DNA from: Sphingomonas canadensis
GTDB taxonomy: Bacteria > Pseudomonadota > Alphaproteobacteria > Sphingomonadales > Sphingomonadaceae
Assembly: GCF_026013525.1 (NCBI RefSeq)
Contig: NZ_JAPDRA010000001.1
Span: forward strand, 434,001 to 498,000
Length of the DNA stretch: 64,000 bases
Direction: 5' to 3'
Part shown: positions 1 through 8,505 of the stretch, piece after piece
Layout: each line of letters opens with the position of its first letter
How positions within the stretch are numbered: the first letter of the stretch is position 1
The notes under the pieces: model-generated
What the model saw: only the letters and a program-made list of their open reading frames with translations
Database searches by the model: none
What the model was told of the DNA's origin: nothing
Position numbers and translations under genes: made by a program

Positions 1-240
1 GATCAGCGCCTCCGCCACCACGCCCAGGATGGTGGCGATCGAGAAGATCTCGCCCGGCGGCGTGATCGGCGCGACGTTGATCACCATGATCCCGATCGCG
101 CCGGACAGCGCGATGCGCACATGCACCGGCACCGCGACGGCGCCGAACACCGGCGCGGCGATGAACGCCGCGCCGATGCGCACCATCGCGAACAGCAGCG
201 TCCAGAGCTGCGGCTCGATCGAGAGGCCGAAGCCCATCAT
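1..240 (-). CDS. fliR: Flagellar export apparatus protein FliR, N-terminal part (cut by window edge)
   Basis: Only the first 80 codons are in the window; the rest lies beyond base 1. FliR is a membrane component of the flagellar type III export gate with FliP and FliQ. The visible part has a hydrophobic start (MMGFGLSIEP), then segments around VRIGAAFIAAPVFG and IALSGAIGIMVINVAP typical of FliR. It begins 4 bases after fliQ and ends the fliK-to-fliR series, so it is almost certainly co-transcribed. The start is ATG at 240 or the next codon at 237. flhB is not in the window. Confidence 0.9.
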   Translation of the reverse strand, partial: MMGFGLSIEPQLWTLLFAMVRIGAAFIAAPVFGAVAVPVHVRIALSGAIGIMVINVAPITPPGEIFSIATILGVVAEALI

Positions 241-244
241 GCGG

Positions 245-514
245 CTAGCGGACGATCTCGGGGATGCGTTCGAAGATGCTGGTGGTGAAATCGCCCAGCA
301 GCCCGATGATCATGCCGCCGAAGATCACCAGGCTGAAGCCCGTGACGATCAGCTTGGGAACGAAGGTAAGCGTCTGCTCCTGGATCGATGTCGCCGCCTG
401 CACCATGCCCAGGATCAGGCCGGCGAGCAGCGCCGGGATCACGATCGGCGCGCTGGCCAGCGCCAGCACCCAGATCGCCTCGCGGCCGACGGAAAGGAAA
501 TATTCTGCGTCCAT
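245..514 (-). CDS. fliQ: Flagellar export apparatus protein FliQ
   Basis: An 89-residue protein, the usual FliQ length, with two long hydrophobic segments (about residues 16-40 and 54-75). FliQ packs around FliP and FliR in the export gate in the inner membrane. The N-terminus (MDAEYFLSVGREAIWVL) and the central SIQEQTLTFVPKL stretch are characteristic of the family. It lies 4 bases after fliP and 4 bases before fliR. Confidence 0.95.
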   Translation of the reverse strand: MDAEYFLSVGREAIWVLALASAPIVIPALLAGLILGMVQAATSIQEQTLTFVPKLIVTGFSLVIFGGMIIGLLGDFTTSIFERIPEIVR

Positions 515-518
515 GGCG

Positions 519-1379
519 TCACGTCACAAAGCTGGAGGCGAGGCTGCCCATCGTCAGCGCCCATCCGTCGACGAGCACGAACAACAGCAGCTTGAAGGGG
601 AGCGAGATGATGGTGGGCGACATCATCATCATGCCCAGGCTCATCAGCACCGTCGCAACCACCAGATCGATGACGATGAAGGGCAGGAAGATCAGGAAGC
701 CGATCTGGAACGCGGTCTTCAGCTCGCTCGTCACAAAGGCCGGGAGCAGTACCGAATAGGGCGTGTCCTTGGGCTCGGCGATCGGGCCGGTCTTCGCCAT
801 GTCGGCGAACATCTTCAGGTCCTTCGACCGGGTCTGCTTCAGCATGAAGGCGTGCAGCGGGCGGCCGGCCTGCTTTATCATCTCGGTCGCGCCGATCTTG
901 TTCTCGGCATAGGGCTGGATCGCGTTGGCGTTCATGTCGGTGATCACCGGCGCCATCACGAAGAAGCTGAGGAACAGCGACAGCCCGATCAGCACCTGGT
1001 TGGGCGGCGATTGCTGCAATCCCAGCGCCTGGCGCAGCACCGCCAGCACGATGATGATCCGGGTGAAGCTGGTCATCATCAGCAGGATGCCCGGCAGCAC
1101 CGTGAGCAGGCCCATGATGATGAGGACCTGGAGCGACAGGCTGAGCGGGGCATCGCCGCCGCCCAGATCGCCCAATGCGCGATCGATCGCGTCGCCCGCG
1201 CCCGGCACGGCGGGCACGGACTGCGCCGCCTGGGCCGCCGGAGCGGCGGCGGGCGCGGCACCGGCGCCCTGCGCCAGCACCGGGAAGGCGAACAGCAGCG
1301 CGAAGGCCAGCAGGCCGATCAGCAGCGCCATGCGCCCGCCGAACAGGCGGCGCCCGCTGGGAACCATGGCGCGCATCAT
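519..1379 (-). CDS. fliP: Flagellar export apparatus protein FliP
   Basis: A 286-residue protein of the export gate core. A cleavable-looking leader (hydrophobic run ending FPVLAQG near residues 20-37) precedes an Ala/Pro-rich linker. The conserved FliP body follows, with [27 protein letters not shown], the [20 protein letters not shown] segment and the C-terminal [18 protein letters not shown] helices. ATG overlaps the fliO stop (ATGA), implying translational coupling. Length is slightly above E. coli FliP because of the Ala-rich linker. Confidence 0.96.
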   Translation of the reverse strand: MMRAMVPSGRRLFGGRMALLIGLLAFALLFAFPVLAQGAGAAPAAAPAAQAAQSVPAVPGAGDAIDRALGDLGGGDAPLSLSLQVLIIMGLLTVLPGILLMMTSFTRIIIVLAVLRQALGLQQSPPNQVLIGLSLFLSFFVMAPVITDMNANAIQPYAENKIGATEMIKQAGRPLHAFMLKQTRSKDLKMFADMAKTGPIAEPKDTPYSVLLPAFVTSELKTAFQIGFLIFLPFIVIDLVVATVLMSLGMMMMSPTIISLPFKLLLFVLVDGWALTMGSLASSFVT

Positions 1380-1630
1380 CCCCCCGCCTTGTCGACGAGC
1401 GTAACGCCGGTGCGGCTGACCGATACGAGCAGGCGGCGGCCCTCGAAATCGATCACCGCCAGGCGCAGGCCGGGGGAGAGCATCATCGTCTCCTTCACCT
1501 GCACCATCCGCTCGCCCTGGTTCTTCGGCAGCCGCGCCTCAAGCTTGCGCCAGGCATAGAGGCAGCCGATCAGCAGGCCGCAGACGAGCGGCAGCAGGAT
1601 CACCAGCTTGAGGATGTAGGACCACATCAT
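1376..1630 (-). CDS. fliO: Flagellar biosynthesis protein FliO (short form)
   Basis: An 84-residue protein with one N-terminal membrane helix (about residues 5-25) followed by a small soluble domain containing the typical [20 protein letters not shown] segment. FliO assists assembly of the FliP ring. It is shorter than enterobacterial FliO, as is common in Alphaproteobacteria. Its start overlaps the fliN stop and its stop overlaps the fliP start. Assignment rests on this domain plus position between fliN and fliP. Confidence 0.85.
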   Translation of the reverse strand: MMWSYILKLVILLPLVCGLLIGCLYAWRKLEARLPKNQGERMVQVKETMMLSPGLRLAVIDFEGRRLLVSVSRTGVTLVDKAGG

Positions 1631-1926
1631 TTCGCGGCGGTCCGCTTGTCGGGGCTCACCAGCTCGGTAAGGCGCACGCCGAACTTGTCGCCCACGGTCA
1701 CCACCTCGCCGCGGCCGATCAGCGTGCCGTTGACGAACACGTCGAGCAGCTCGTTGGCGTCGCGGTCCAGCTCGATCACGCTTGCCTCGCCCAGCGCGAG
1801 CAGCTCGCGCAGCGTGAGGCGGGTCGAGCCGATCTCGACCGTCAGCTTGACGTCGACGTCCTGAAGCAGCCGGAAGTTGGCGGCCACCGCGGCGTCCACG
1901 GGGAATCCTCCGGTCATGTCGTTCAT
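1627..1926 (-). CDS. fliN: Flagellar motor switch protein FliN
   Basis: A 99-residue protein, essentially one SpoA (surface presentation of antigens) domain. It has the conserved VDVKLTVEIGSTRLTLRELLALGEASVIELDR motif and the VNGTLIGRGEVVTVGDKFGVRLTEL C-terminus. FliN forms the lower C-ring with FliM and takes part in switching and in docking the FliH-FliI ATPase. It overlaps fliM and fliO by 4 bases each. Confidence 0.96.
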   Translation of the reverse strand: MNDMTGGFPVDAAVAANFRLLQDVDVKLTVEIGSTRLTLRELLALGEASVIELDRDANELLDVFVNGTLIGRGEVVTVGDKFGVRLTELVSPDKRTAAK

Positions 1927-2870
1927 TTCAGATCCTCAGCATCCAGGGGTTCGAGCGATGTCAGGCGGACGGCCGCGCGGCCGTTTGCGGTGCCCACCAG
2001 GCCGGTGCCCAGCCGCCGCTGGGCGACCATCACCGGAACCTCGGGGCCGAATTCGATCGGGATCACGTCACCGGCCTTCAGGTCGAGCAGGCGGCCGAGC
2101 GAGACCACCGGCTCGGCCAGCACCGAACGGACCGGGAAGGTGACGCCCATCACGGCGCGGGTCAGGCCGCTGCGCCAGGCGGGCTCCACATCGGTGGAGG
2201 AATCATGGACCTTGGCGGTGAGCGAGGCGGCGTGCGGCTTCAGTGCGGACACGGGGTAGACGATGTCCACCCACACCGGCTTCTGCTCGCCCTGCGCCAC
2301 GCCGAAGCGGGTGACGACCACCGGCTCGTCGCCGCCGGCCTCGGGAACATTGCCGGCATGGCCCTCGATCGCGCGGAAGGCGATGCGCGCGACGGGCTCC
2401 CAGGCGGAATCGAGCGGCGCCACGATCGCCTGGCCGATGCGCGCGACCAGCGTTTCCGCGGCCGGGGTGAATTCGGCGGGCAGCGGCTGCGGGGCTTCCC
2501 CCTCGCCGCCGAAGAAACAGTCGAGCAGCTCGAACACATGGCGCCCGTCGAGCACCACATGCGCGCGTGCGCGTGCGCTGCCGGCGGCCAGCGGCTGCCA
2601 GGCGGTCAGGGCGTTGCCGCGCTCCGCGCGATAGTCGGCGAAGCGCTGCACCGCCACGGGCTCCGCCCAGCAGCGCAGCGGCCGCCGCGCGAGACCTTCG
2701 AACACGACCCGGAGCGCCTTGGCGAGCCGCGCGGAAAGATGCTGCAGCACGACGAGGTCGCCGAACGGATTGAGGTTCGGCGCGGCGCCAAGCGCCGGTG
2801 CGTGATCCGCACTGACACGTGGGCGCTCGCGCCGTTCCGCAACCGCAGATTCTGAAGGGCCGTTAACCAT
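1923..2870 (-). CDS. fliM: Flagellar motor switch protein FliM
   Basis: A 315-residue C-ring protein linking FliG to FliN. The middle domain is recognisable (LNPFGDLVVLQHLSARLAKALR onward) and the C-terminal SpoA domain ends VPVMVAQRRLGTGLVGTANGRAAVRL. The very N-terminal CheY-binding helix normally reading LSQxEIDAL is not evident; the protein starts MVNGPSESAVAERRERPR. This may mean a divergent CheY-docking site. The gene sits 6 bases after fliL and overlaps fliN. Confidence 0.9.
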   Translation of the reverse strand: MVNGPSESAVAERRERPRVSADHAPALGAAPNLNPFGDLVVLQHLSARLAKALRVVFEGLARRPLRCWAEPVAVQRFADYRAERGNALTAWQPLAAGSARARAHVVLDGRHVFELLDCFFGGEGEAPQPLPAEFTPAAETLVARIGQAIVAPLDSAWEPVARIAFRAIEGHAGNVPEAGGDEPVVVTRFGVAQGEQKPVWVDIVYPVSALKPHAASLTAKVHDSSTDVEPAWRSGLTRAVMGVTFPVRSVLAEPVVSLGRLLDLKAGDVIPIEFGPEVPVMVAQRRLGTGLVGTANGRAAVRLTSLEPLDAEDLK

Positions 2871-2876
2871 GCCCGT

Positions 2877-3518
2877 TCACTGAACGATGAAATTGGTAAA
2901 ATAGACGTTACTAACGCCCCCGAATCCTTCCTTTTCCTTCAAAACCTCGTTGATCGCCTTCACCAGGCGCTCCTGCATGGCCTTCTTGCCGTCGGGGTTG
3001 AAAACCTCGTCCTCGCCGGTCTGGCTGAGCGCGAGCAGGATCGCGGAGCGAATCGCGATCTCATGGGTCTTGATGTTCTCGAGGACGCGGTCGTCATAAT
3101 GGGTCTCGACCGCGATGCCGACCTGCACGAAATGGACGCTGTCCTGCAGGTTGGAGGTGAACTCCTTCTCGAGCGGATAATAGGCGGAGGCATATTCGTC
3201 GCCGCCCTCGCCCTCGGGCGTCGGCTTGCCGTGGCGTTCGGCCGAATCGCCGCCCTCGCCATGGCCGCCGCCCTCGCCGCCCTTTACCGAGGCGCGCTTC
3301 TCCTCGCTCTTGGGAACGAGCTTGGGCTTGTCGGCGTCGGCATGGTCGCCGCCCGCCGGCTTGGCGCTGAACCAGCCCGCGTTCATCGCATAGAGCGCGC
3401 CGCCGACGCCGCCGCCCACCGCCACCAGCGGCAGCACGACGAACAGCAGCAGCTTCTTCATTAGCCCGCCCTTTTTCTTCTTCTTGCCGGGGCCGGAATC
3501 TCCGGTGATGTCTTCCAT
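2877..3518 (-). CDS. fliL: Flagellar basal-body-associated protein FliL
   Basis: The chosen ATG gives 213 residues (MEDITGDSG) and has a GGAG box 9-12 bases upstream; a longer GTG start exists at 3539. A Lys-rich cytoplasmic stretch is followed by one membrane helix (about residues 24-45), a charged Gly/Glu/His-rich linker, and the periplasmic FliL domain with EKEFTSNLQDSVHFVQVGIAVETHYDDRVLENI. FliL surrounds the stator units. It lies between fliK and fliM in the operon. Confidence 0.93.
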   Translation of the reverse strand: MEDITGDSGPGKKKKKGGLMKKLLLFVVLPLVAVGGGVGGALYAMNAGWFSAKPAGGDHADADKPKLVPKSEEKRASVKGGEGGGHGEGGDSAERHGKPTPEGEGGDEYASAYYPLEKEFTSNLQDSVHFVQVGIAVETHYDDRVLENIKTHEIAIRSAILLALSQTGEDEVFNPDGKKAMQERLVKAINEVLKEKEGFGGVSNVYFTNFIVQ

Positions 3519-3535
3519 GACGGTCTCCTCAGGTC

Positions 3536-4867
3536 TCACGCGATACGTTGGTCGGATTCATCCGCGGCGGCGCCGTCGGCGCGGGCCGGCGGCGGGGCGG
3601 AGGGAAGCTGCTGGGCGCGCGGCGCCGGATCCTGGCGCTGGCCGCCCTGGCCCGCCGTGCCGGCATCGACCGAGCTGCCCGCGAGCCGCAGGCCGCGCGC
3701 CTCGGCAAGCTCGGCCAGGCGCGGCTGCGCCTCGCTGATCATGCTGCGCGTGGCGGCCGAATCGGCGGCGAAGTGGACGTGGAGCGCATCGCCTTCGCGG
3801 CGGATCGAAACATCGACGGTGCCGAGCGCGTCGGGCGCCAGGCGGATGTTCGCCTCACGCAGCCCGGCGGCGTCGCGCAGCGCCTCAATCCGCTCCACCA
3901 TCGCGCCGATCCACTCATGGCGGCGCATGTCCAGCACCGGCTGCTGCACTTCCTGAACCCCCGGCGTCAGCGGCGTGCGCGGCGCATCGGGCGTCAGCGT
4001 GCCCGAGACGATCCCCAGCGCGGCGTCACGCGCAAGCGCGGCGGGGCGGCGGGCCGTGGCCGGCGCAAGGGCATCGGCAAGCTGCGGCGCAAGCGTGAAG
4101 GACAAGGCGGCGGGCGCAACCTGTTCGGCGGGAACGGCGCGCGGAGCGACTGCGGGGACCGCGGCCAACGCAGTGCCCCCGGCATGGGTGGCTGCGGCAT
4201 GCGCAAAGGCAATGCGCGCGGGCACGGTGGCTTCGGAACCCGCCTCGTCCGCCTGGAGAACGGCGCGCGGCGCAAAGCCGGGCGCCCTGGCGGCGGGTGC
4301 GACAGCGGGCAGCCCGGCGAGATCGGACAGCACCGCCGCGGCCTCCGCCTGCGGAGCGGCAGCATCGGGCTGCACAGGAACCGCAGGTGCCGTACCCGCG
4401 GCAGCGCCGGCGGCATCGGCCGGCGCGATCACCTGACCGGCTAGGCGCAGCGCCTCGACCAGTTCGGAGTCGGCGGCGGACGGACCCGCGAGCGGCACCA
4501 TCATCCGCGCGGCGGCGTTGGCGGGAGCGCCCTGGACCGGAACCGGATTCTCCATCACCGGCAGCGGCGCGGCGAACCAGGCGAACGCGGGATCAGCATC
4601 CTCCTCGGCCGTTTCGGCGTCGTCTTCGCCTGGCGCACCTTCCGCAGTGGCAAGCGGCAATTCCTTGCCGCCCCCGGCAACGGATTGCCGCCCGTCGCCC
4701 CCCGCGACGGGCGGCTCCGGCGCGTCGGCGGTGCCGGCGCGCGGAAGCTGGATCGATGTGAGCGCGAGCGAGAACAGCGCCGCGCCTGCCGCTGCGGGCG
4801 CGGCGGGGCGCGCACCGGCGGAGACCGGGACCGAAATCGCTGGCGAAACCTGGGTCAAGTCATGCAC
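3536..4867 (-). CDS. fliK: Flagellar hook-length control protein FliK
   Basis: A 443-residue Ala/Pro-rich protein whose long low-complexity N-terminal two-thirds is typical of the secreted molecular ruler. The C-terminal substrate-specificity domain contains the family signature around LRLAPDALGTVDVSIRREGDALHVHFAADS, after which the tail is again disordered. The start is GTG. The sigma-54 promoter at 4893-4909 is just upstream, so this is the first gene of fliK-L-M-N-O-P-Q-R. Two tandem CGGCAA-N4-TTGCCG palindromes lie inside its 5' part (4655-4690). Confidence 0.9.
   Translation of the reverse strand: MHDLTQVSPAISVPVSAGARPAAPAAAGAALFSLALTSIQLPRAGTADAPEPPVAGGDGRQSVAGGGKELPLATAEGAPGEDDAETAEEDADPAFAWFAAPLPVMENPVPVQGAPANAAARMMVPLAGPSAADSELVEALRLAGQVIAPADAAGAAAGTAPAVPVQPDAAAPQAEAAAVLSDLAGLPAVAPAARAPGFAPRAVLQADEAGSEATVPARIAFAHAAATHAGGTALAAVPAVAPRAVPAEQVAPAALSFTLAPQLADALAPATARRPAALARDAALGIVSGTLTPDAPRTPLTPGVQEVQQPVLDMRRHEWIGAMVERIEALRDAAGLREANIRLAPDALGTVDVSIRREGDALHVHFAADSAATRSMISEAQPRLAELAEARGLRLAGSSVDAGTAGQGGQRQDPAPRAQQLPSAPPPARADGAAADESDQRIA
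4655..4690. promoter_or_regulatory. Tandem palindromes CGGCAA-N4-TTGCCG inside fliK
   Basis: Two exact copies of CGGCAA-N4-TTGCCG lie at 4655-4670 (spacer TTCC) and 4675-4690 (spacer CGGA), 20 bases apart centre to centre, about two helical turns. They are about 200 bases downstream of the fliK sigma-54 promoter. The same motif recurs upstream of flgB and flgA. Inference: an enhancer-type site for the FlbD-like activator encoded at 10569-11813. Confidence 0.55.
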
Positions 4868-4890
4868 TCCGGAAGCTTCTCAGCCCGGCA

Positions 4891-5307
4891 TCAGCAAAGA
4901 TCGTGCCGATTCCTGCCACTGGGCGGCAATTCCTCGAGCGCGCGGAGCGCCTTCAGCGCCGCCTCCGCATGTTCGCGCGCGATCAGCTTTTCGATTGCCG
5001 ACTGATCGCGCTTCGCCTCGCGGGTCGCGGCCTGAGCGGCGCTGAGCCCCTCGGAAGCCACCGCAACACGACGATCCGCGGCAAAGGCCGATTGCTGGAG
5101 ACGTTCGCGATAATGCGCCGCGGCGATCAGGCTGGTCGCCAGCCCCTGCGATTCGGCGGGCGCGACATTGGCGGAGAGCTGGGCGATGCGCGTGCGCAGC
5201 TCCTCTTCCTTGATCACGCGGGCGCGGGCCTCCGCCTCCTGCGCGCGGACCTGGCCGAGCTGGAGCGTGCGGACGCGCAACAGGCGATCGAGCTTGCGGG
5301 CCTTCAT
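4891..5307 (-). CDS. fliJ: Flagellar export chaperone FliJ
   Basis: A 138-residue almost entirely helical protein rich in Arg, Glu and Ala (MKARKLDRLLRVRTLQLGQVRAQEAEARAR), predicted as a coiled coil. FliJ is the central stalk of the FliI ATPase ring and an export chaperone escort. The start ATG has GAGG 5-8 bases upstream. Annotation rests on size, coiled-coil composition and position as the last gene of the fliE-F-G-H-I-J series. A 138-base gap with a large hairpin separates it from fliI. Confidence 0.8.
   Translation of the reverse strand: MKARKLDRLLRVRTLQLGQVRAQEAEARARVIKEEELRTRIAQLSANVAPAESQGLATSLIAAAHYRERLQQSAFAADRRVAVASEGLSAAQAATREAKRDQSAIEKLIAREHAEAALKALRALEELPPSGRNRHDLC
4893..4909 (-). 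promoter_or_regulatory. Sigma-54 promoter for the fliK-fliR operon
   Basis: On the minus strand the sequence reads TCGGCACGATCTTTGCT, matching the sigma-54 consensus TTGGCACG-N4-TTGCW at all but one position. The -24 GG is at 4906-4907 and the -12 GC at 4894-4895, exactly 10 bases apart. It overlaps the fliJ stop codon and would start transcription about 15 bases before the fliK GTG. Confidence 0.85.
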
Positions 5308-5349
5308 CGCACCTCATCCGCGGCGGAGTCGATGCGCGGACGGCGCGTT

Positions 5350-5431
5350 GCGGTACCAGCCCGCTCCCCCACCCCGCCACCCAAGGTCCCTATGCTGTGG
5401 GTGGCCGGTTGGGGGAGCGGGCTGGTGCCGC
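5350..5431. repeat. 82-bp palindromic repeat between fliI and fliJ (copy 1)
   Basis: Two 34-base arms (5350-5383 and 5398-5431) are near-perfect reverse complements around a 14-base centre. The core arm is GCCCGCTCCCCCACC. Related copies sit at 13036-13101 and 30505-30587, with a degraded half at 39821-39844. In RNA it would form a very stable hairpin between fliI and fliJ, which could lower fliJ expression or stabilise the upstream transcript. Confidence 0.85.
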
Positions 5432-5445
5432 CTCGAAATACGCCT

Positions 5446-6774
5446 TTACGCATCGCCGAACACACCGGTCAGCTCGGCGACGGACTCGTCCAGCGAGATG
5501 ACCTGATTGGCGTCCTGGCGGATATATTCCATCACGGCGGGGTGATAGGCGATCGCGGCATCGATCTCCGGATCTGCGCCGGGGCGATAGGCGCCCATCA
5601 GCACCAGATCGCGATTCTCCTCATAGGTCGCGAGATGGCGCCGCAGCACGCGCGCGGCATGGATATGCGCGGGCTCGGCGATATCGGTCATCACGCGGCT
5701 GACCGACGGCCCCAGATCGATCGCGGGGTACACGCCACGCTCTGCAAGCTGGCGGTTGAGCACGATATGGCCGTCCAGGATCGAACGGGCGCTGTCGACC
5801 ACGGGATCGTTGCCGTCGTCGCCGTCCGCCAGCACGGTATAGATGGCGGTGATCGAGCCGCCGGAGGTGACGCAGGTGCCCGCGCGCTCGATCAGGCTGG
5901 GCAGCATCGCGATGGCCGAGGGCGGATAGCCGCGCGCCGAGGCCGGCTCGCCCAGCGCCAGCCCGATCTCGCGCCCCGCATGGGCAACGCGCGTCAGGCT
6001 GTCCATGATCAGCAGCACCTTCTTGCCTTCGGCGCGGAACGCCTCGGCGATGGCGGTGGCACGCAGCGCGCCACGGATGCGCAGCACGGGCGAGTGATTG
6101 GCCGGAACCGCGACCACCACCGATCGCGCGCGCGCATCGCCGGTAACCTTGGTCTCCAAAAAGTCCGCCACCTCACGGCTGCGCTCGCCGATCAGGCCGA
6201 CGACGACCACGTCCGCCTGCGCCGCGCGCACGATCATGCCGAGCAACACCGATTTGCCGACGCCCGATCCGGCCATGATGCCGACGCGCTGGCCCTGGCC
6301 GATGGTGAGCAGCCCGTTGATCGCGCGCACCCCGACATCGAGCGGCTGGAGCACACGGCCGCGATCGAGCGGATTCTGGAGCTTGCCGGCGAGCGGCCAT
6401 TTGCCCGCGCCGCGGATCGGACCGAGACCGTCGATCGGCTTGCCTGCGCCGTCCACGACGCGGCCGAGCAGCGCCGCGCCCACCTCCGCCTCACCGGGAG
6501 CCCCGATCGGGCGGACGGGCGCATTGGGGAGCAGCGCGGCCGGTCCGCCCAGGTTCATCAGCAGCGTGCGCCCGGAGCGGAATCCGATCACCTCGGCCTC
6601 GACGCGCCCGTCGCCGCTTCCGATCGCGCAGACGGTGCCGACCGGCAGCGAAAGGCCGATCGCCTCCATCAGCAGCCCGTCATAGGAGGCCAGGCGGCCG
6701 GATACCTTGGGCCGCGGGGCGAAATCGCCGCAGGCCAGGCCCTCGATATAGTCGGCGGTGAAATCGTTCAGCAT
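5446..6774 (-). CDS. fliI: Flagellum-specific ATPase FliI
   Basis: The ATG at 6774 gives 442 residues, the usual FliI length; an upstream in-frame start at 6825 would add 17 non-conserved residues inside fliH. It is an F1-beta-like ATPase that powers unloading of export substrates. Walker A is AGSGVGKS at about residues 168-175; the Walker B region is KKVLLIMDSLTR; ASARGYPPSAI and ERAGT follow. It overlaps the fliH end by 7 bases. Confidence 0.95.
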   Translation of the reverse strand: MLNDFTADYIEGLACGDFAPRPKVSGRLASYDGLLMEAIGLSLPVGTVCAIGSGDGRVEAEVIGFRSGRTLLMNLGGPAALLPNAPVRPIGAPGEAEVGAALLGRVVDGAGKPIDGLGPIRGAGKWPLAGKLQNPLDRGRVLQPLDVGVRAINGLLTIGQGQRVGIMAGSGVGKSVLLGMIVRAAQADVVVVGLIGERSREVADFLETKVTGDARARSVVVAVPANHSPVLRIRGALRATAIAEAFRAEGKKVLLIMDSLTRVAHAGREIGLALGEPASARGYPPSAIAMLPSLIERAGTCVTSGGSITAIYTVLADGDDGNDPVVDSARSILDGHIVLNRQLAERGVYPAIDLGPSVSRVMTDIAEPAHIHAARVLRRHLATYEENRDLVLMGAYRPGADPEIDAAIAYHPAVMEYIRQDANQVISLDESVAELTGVFGDA

Positions 6775-7496
6775 GCGGGCGGGATCGGCACGCGATCGAT
6801 CGCCTGGGCGAGCTGCTCGAGCCACAGCTCCGGCCCGTCCTCGACGATGGTGGAGGCGCTCTCGATCACGAACGCACCGCGCGCGAGATTCGGATCGCCG
6901 ACCCCGAACAGCCGTTCGGGGAGCTTGCCTTCCAGCAGCGCCAGATCGTCGGGATGCAGCCGGATCATTGCCGATTCGGCCGAATCGGCGAGCAGATCGA
7001 TCGCCGCGCCGATGCGGTTCGCCAGCACATCGGGCGCGATGCCGATCTCGCCGACCAGCCGGGTGACGAGATGCAGCACTGTCTGGCGCAGATGGCCCGC
7101 CATCCGATCACGATCGAAATGTGCGCCTGCGGCCAGCGCCAGCGACACCTGATCGAGCAGCGCGGCTTCGCGGGCACGGGCGTCGTCGAGCTCGGCCAGC
7201 GCGGCGGCGCGGCCCTCGGCCACGCCTGCGGAATGCGCGGCGGCGATGGGATCGACGAAGGCGCCCATGTTCGCGGGCGGCAGATCGGGCGCGAACGGGT
7301 CCCAGCCGGCGGTGGGGTTCGCCTCCGGATCGGCGGGGGAGAAGTGGCGCGGGGTGCCCGCGCTCTCGGTGAACTCGCGGCGGCCGATGCGATCGACGTC
7401 GGCGGGCGAGAAGCCGCCCGGATCCTGGAACGCGCGCTGGAGAACATCCGCCGCAGCGCGATGGCGCGATGCGAAGCCCGGTAGGAAATCAGACAT
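6768..7496 (-). CDS. fliH: Flagellar assembly protein FliH
   Basis: A 242-residue protein with a disordered N-terminal third, a helical middle (AALAELDDARAREAALLDQVSLAL) and a C-terminal domain resembling the V/F-type ATPase stator (E/delta) fold. FliH is the negative regulator and stator of FliI. Family sequence conservation is low, so the call depends on domain order and position between fliG and fliI. It overlaps fliG by 8 bases. Confidence 0.85.
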   Translation of the reverse strand: MSDFLPGFASRHRAAADVLQRAFQDPGGFSPADVDRIGRREFTESAGTPRHFSPADPEANPTAGWDPFAPDLPPANMGAFVDPIAAAHSAGVAEGRAAALAELDDARAREAALLDQVSLALAAGAHFDRDRMAGHLRQTVLHLVTRLVGEIGIAPDVLANRIGAAIDLLADSAESAMIRLHPDDLALLEGKLPERLFGVGDPNLARGAFVIESASTIVEDGPELWLEQLAQAIDRVPIPPAC

Positions 7497-8505
7497 AGTC
7501 GTCGTCGCCGCCCTTGCCCGGCATGATCAGCGTGCCGTCCTTGATCAGGCCGCGCGCAATGGCGATCATCACCTTCTGCGATTCGAGCACTTCGGCCAGC
7601 TTCATCGGGCCGCGCGATTCCATTTCGTCGCGGATACCGTCGGCGGCGCGGCTGGACATGCAACCCAGGAAGCGGTTGCGCGCCTCCTCCTCGACGCCCT
7701 TCAGCGACTTGACCAGTACATCGGTGTCGACGTTACGGATCAGCGTGGAGAGATTCTTGTCGTCCATCTCCAACAGGTTGTCGAAGACGAACATCGCCTC
7801 CTCGATCTCCTTGGCGACCTGGCGATCGATCTTGGCGAGCTTGGGCATCACGCGCGCCTCGGTGGTCTTGCGCGCGCCCTGGAGGATCTTCGCCGCCTCG
7901 CGCGTGCCGCCGAGCTGGATGCCGCCGGTCTTCTTCGCCGCACCGCCGCCGCCGCGATTGGCGAAGAGCTGGCGCAGCGCATCGAGCGCCTCGGCCGGGA
8001 CCGGACCCAGCGTGGCGACGCGGCGCAGCACCTGCGGCTGGATCGCCTCGGGCAGATGTTCGAATACCTGGGCCGCGATATCGGGATCGAGGTTGGCGAG
8101 CAGCACGGCCGCGATCTGCGGATGCTCGTTCTCCACCATCGCCGCGATTTCGGCGGGCTCATACCATTGGAGCATCTCCAGCCCGCTCGAGGCCTTGGCG
8201 GGCATGATCCGCGCCAGCACGCTCTCGGCCCGGTCGGCGCCCAGAGCGCGCGTCATCATCCCCTCGATCTGGGGACCCGGATCGAAGCTGACGCCGTTGC
8301 GCGCACGCGCCTTGAACGTGAAATCGTCGAGCACCTGCTCGACCTCCGCCTCGCTGACGTCGGCGACGGTGAACATCGCGCGGCCAAGCTGGCGCACCTC
8401 CTCGGGATCGAGCTTCTGGAGGATGGCCGCGGCCTCCTCCTCGCCGACGAGCATCATCAGCACCGCGGCGCGCTCGACGCCGGTGAAGCTGCGGACCATG
8501 TTCAC
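7489..8505 (-). CDS. fliG: Flagellar motor switch protein FliG
   Basis: A 338-residue C-ring protein that binds the FliF ring and interacts with the stator. It starts with the typical FTGVERAAVLMMLVGEEEAAAIL, has the middle-domain EHPQIAAVLLANLDPDIAAQVFEHLPE and the C-terminal motor domain with DNLLEMDDKNLSTLIRNVDTD and charged torque helix residues (SSRAADGIRDEMESRGPM). ATG overlaps the fliF stop (ATGA). Confidence 0.97.
   Translation of the reverse strand: MNMVRSFTGVERAAVLMMLVGEEEAAAILQKLDPEEVRQLGRAMFTVADVSEAEVEQVLDDFTFKARARNGVSFDPGPQIEGMMTRALGADRAESVLARIMPAKASSGLEMLQWYEPAEIAAMVENEHPQIAAVLLANLDPDIAAQVFEHLPEAIQPQVLRRVATLGPVPAEALDALRQLFANRGGGGAAKKTGGIQLGGTREAAKILQGARKTTEARVMPKLAKIDRQVAKEIEEAMFVFDNLLEMDDKNLSTLIRNVDTDVLVKSLKGVEEEARNRFLGCMSSRAADGIRDEMESRGPMKLAEVLESQKVMIAIARGLIKDGTLIMPGKGGDDDYV

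Noticed and set aside
4903..7152. Long plus-strand open frame of about 750 codons opposite fliI-fliH
   Set aside because: It is antisense to clearly conserved flagellar genes; His/Arg/Gly-rich translation typical of high-GC shadow frames.
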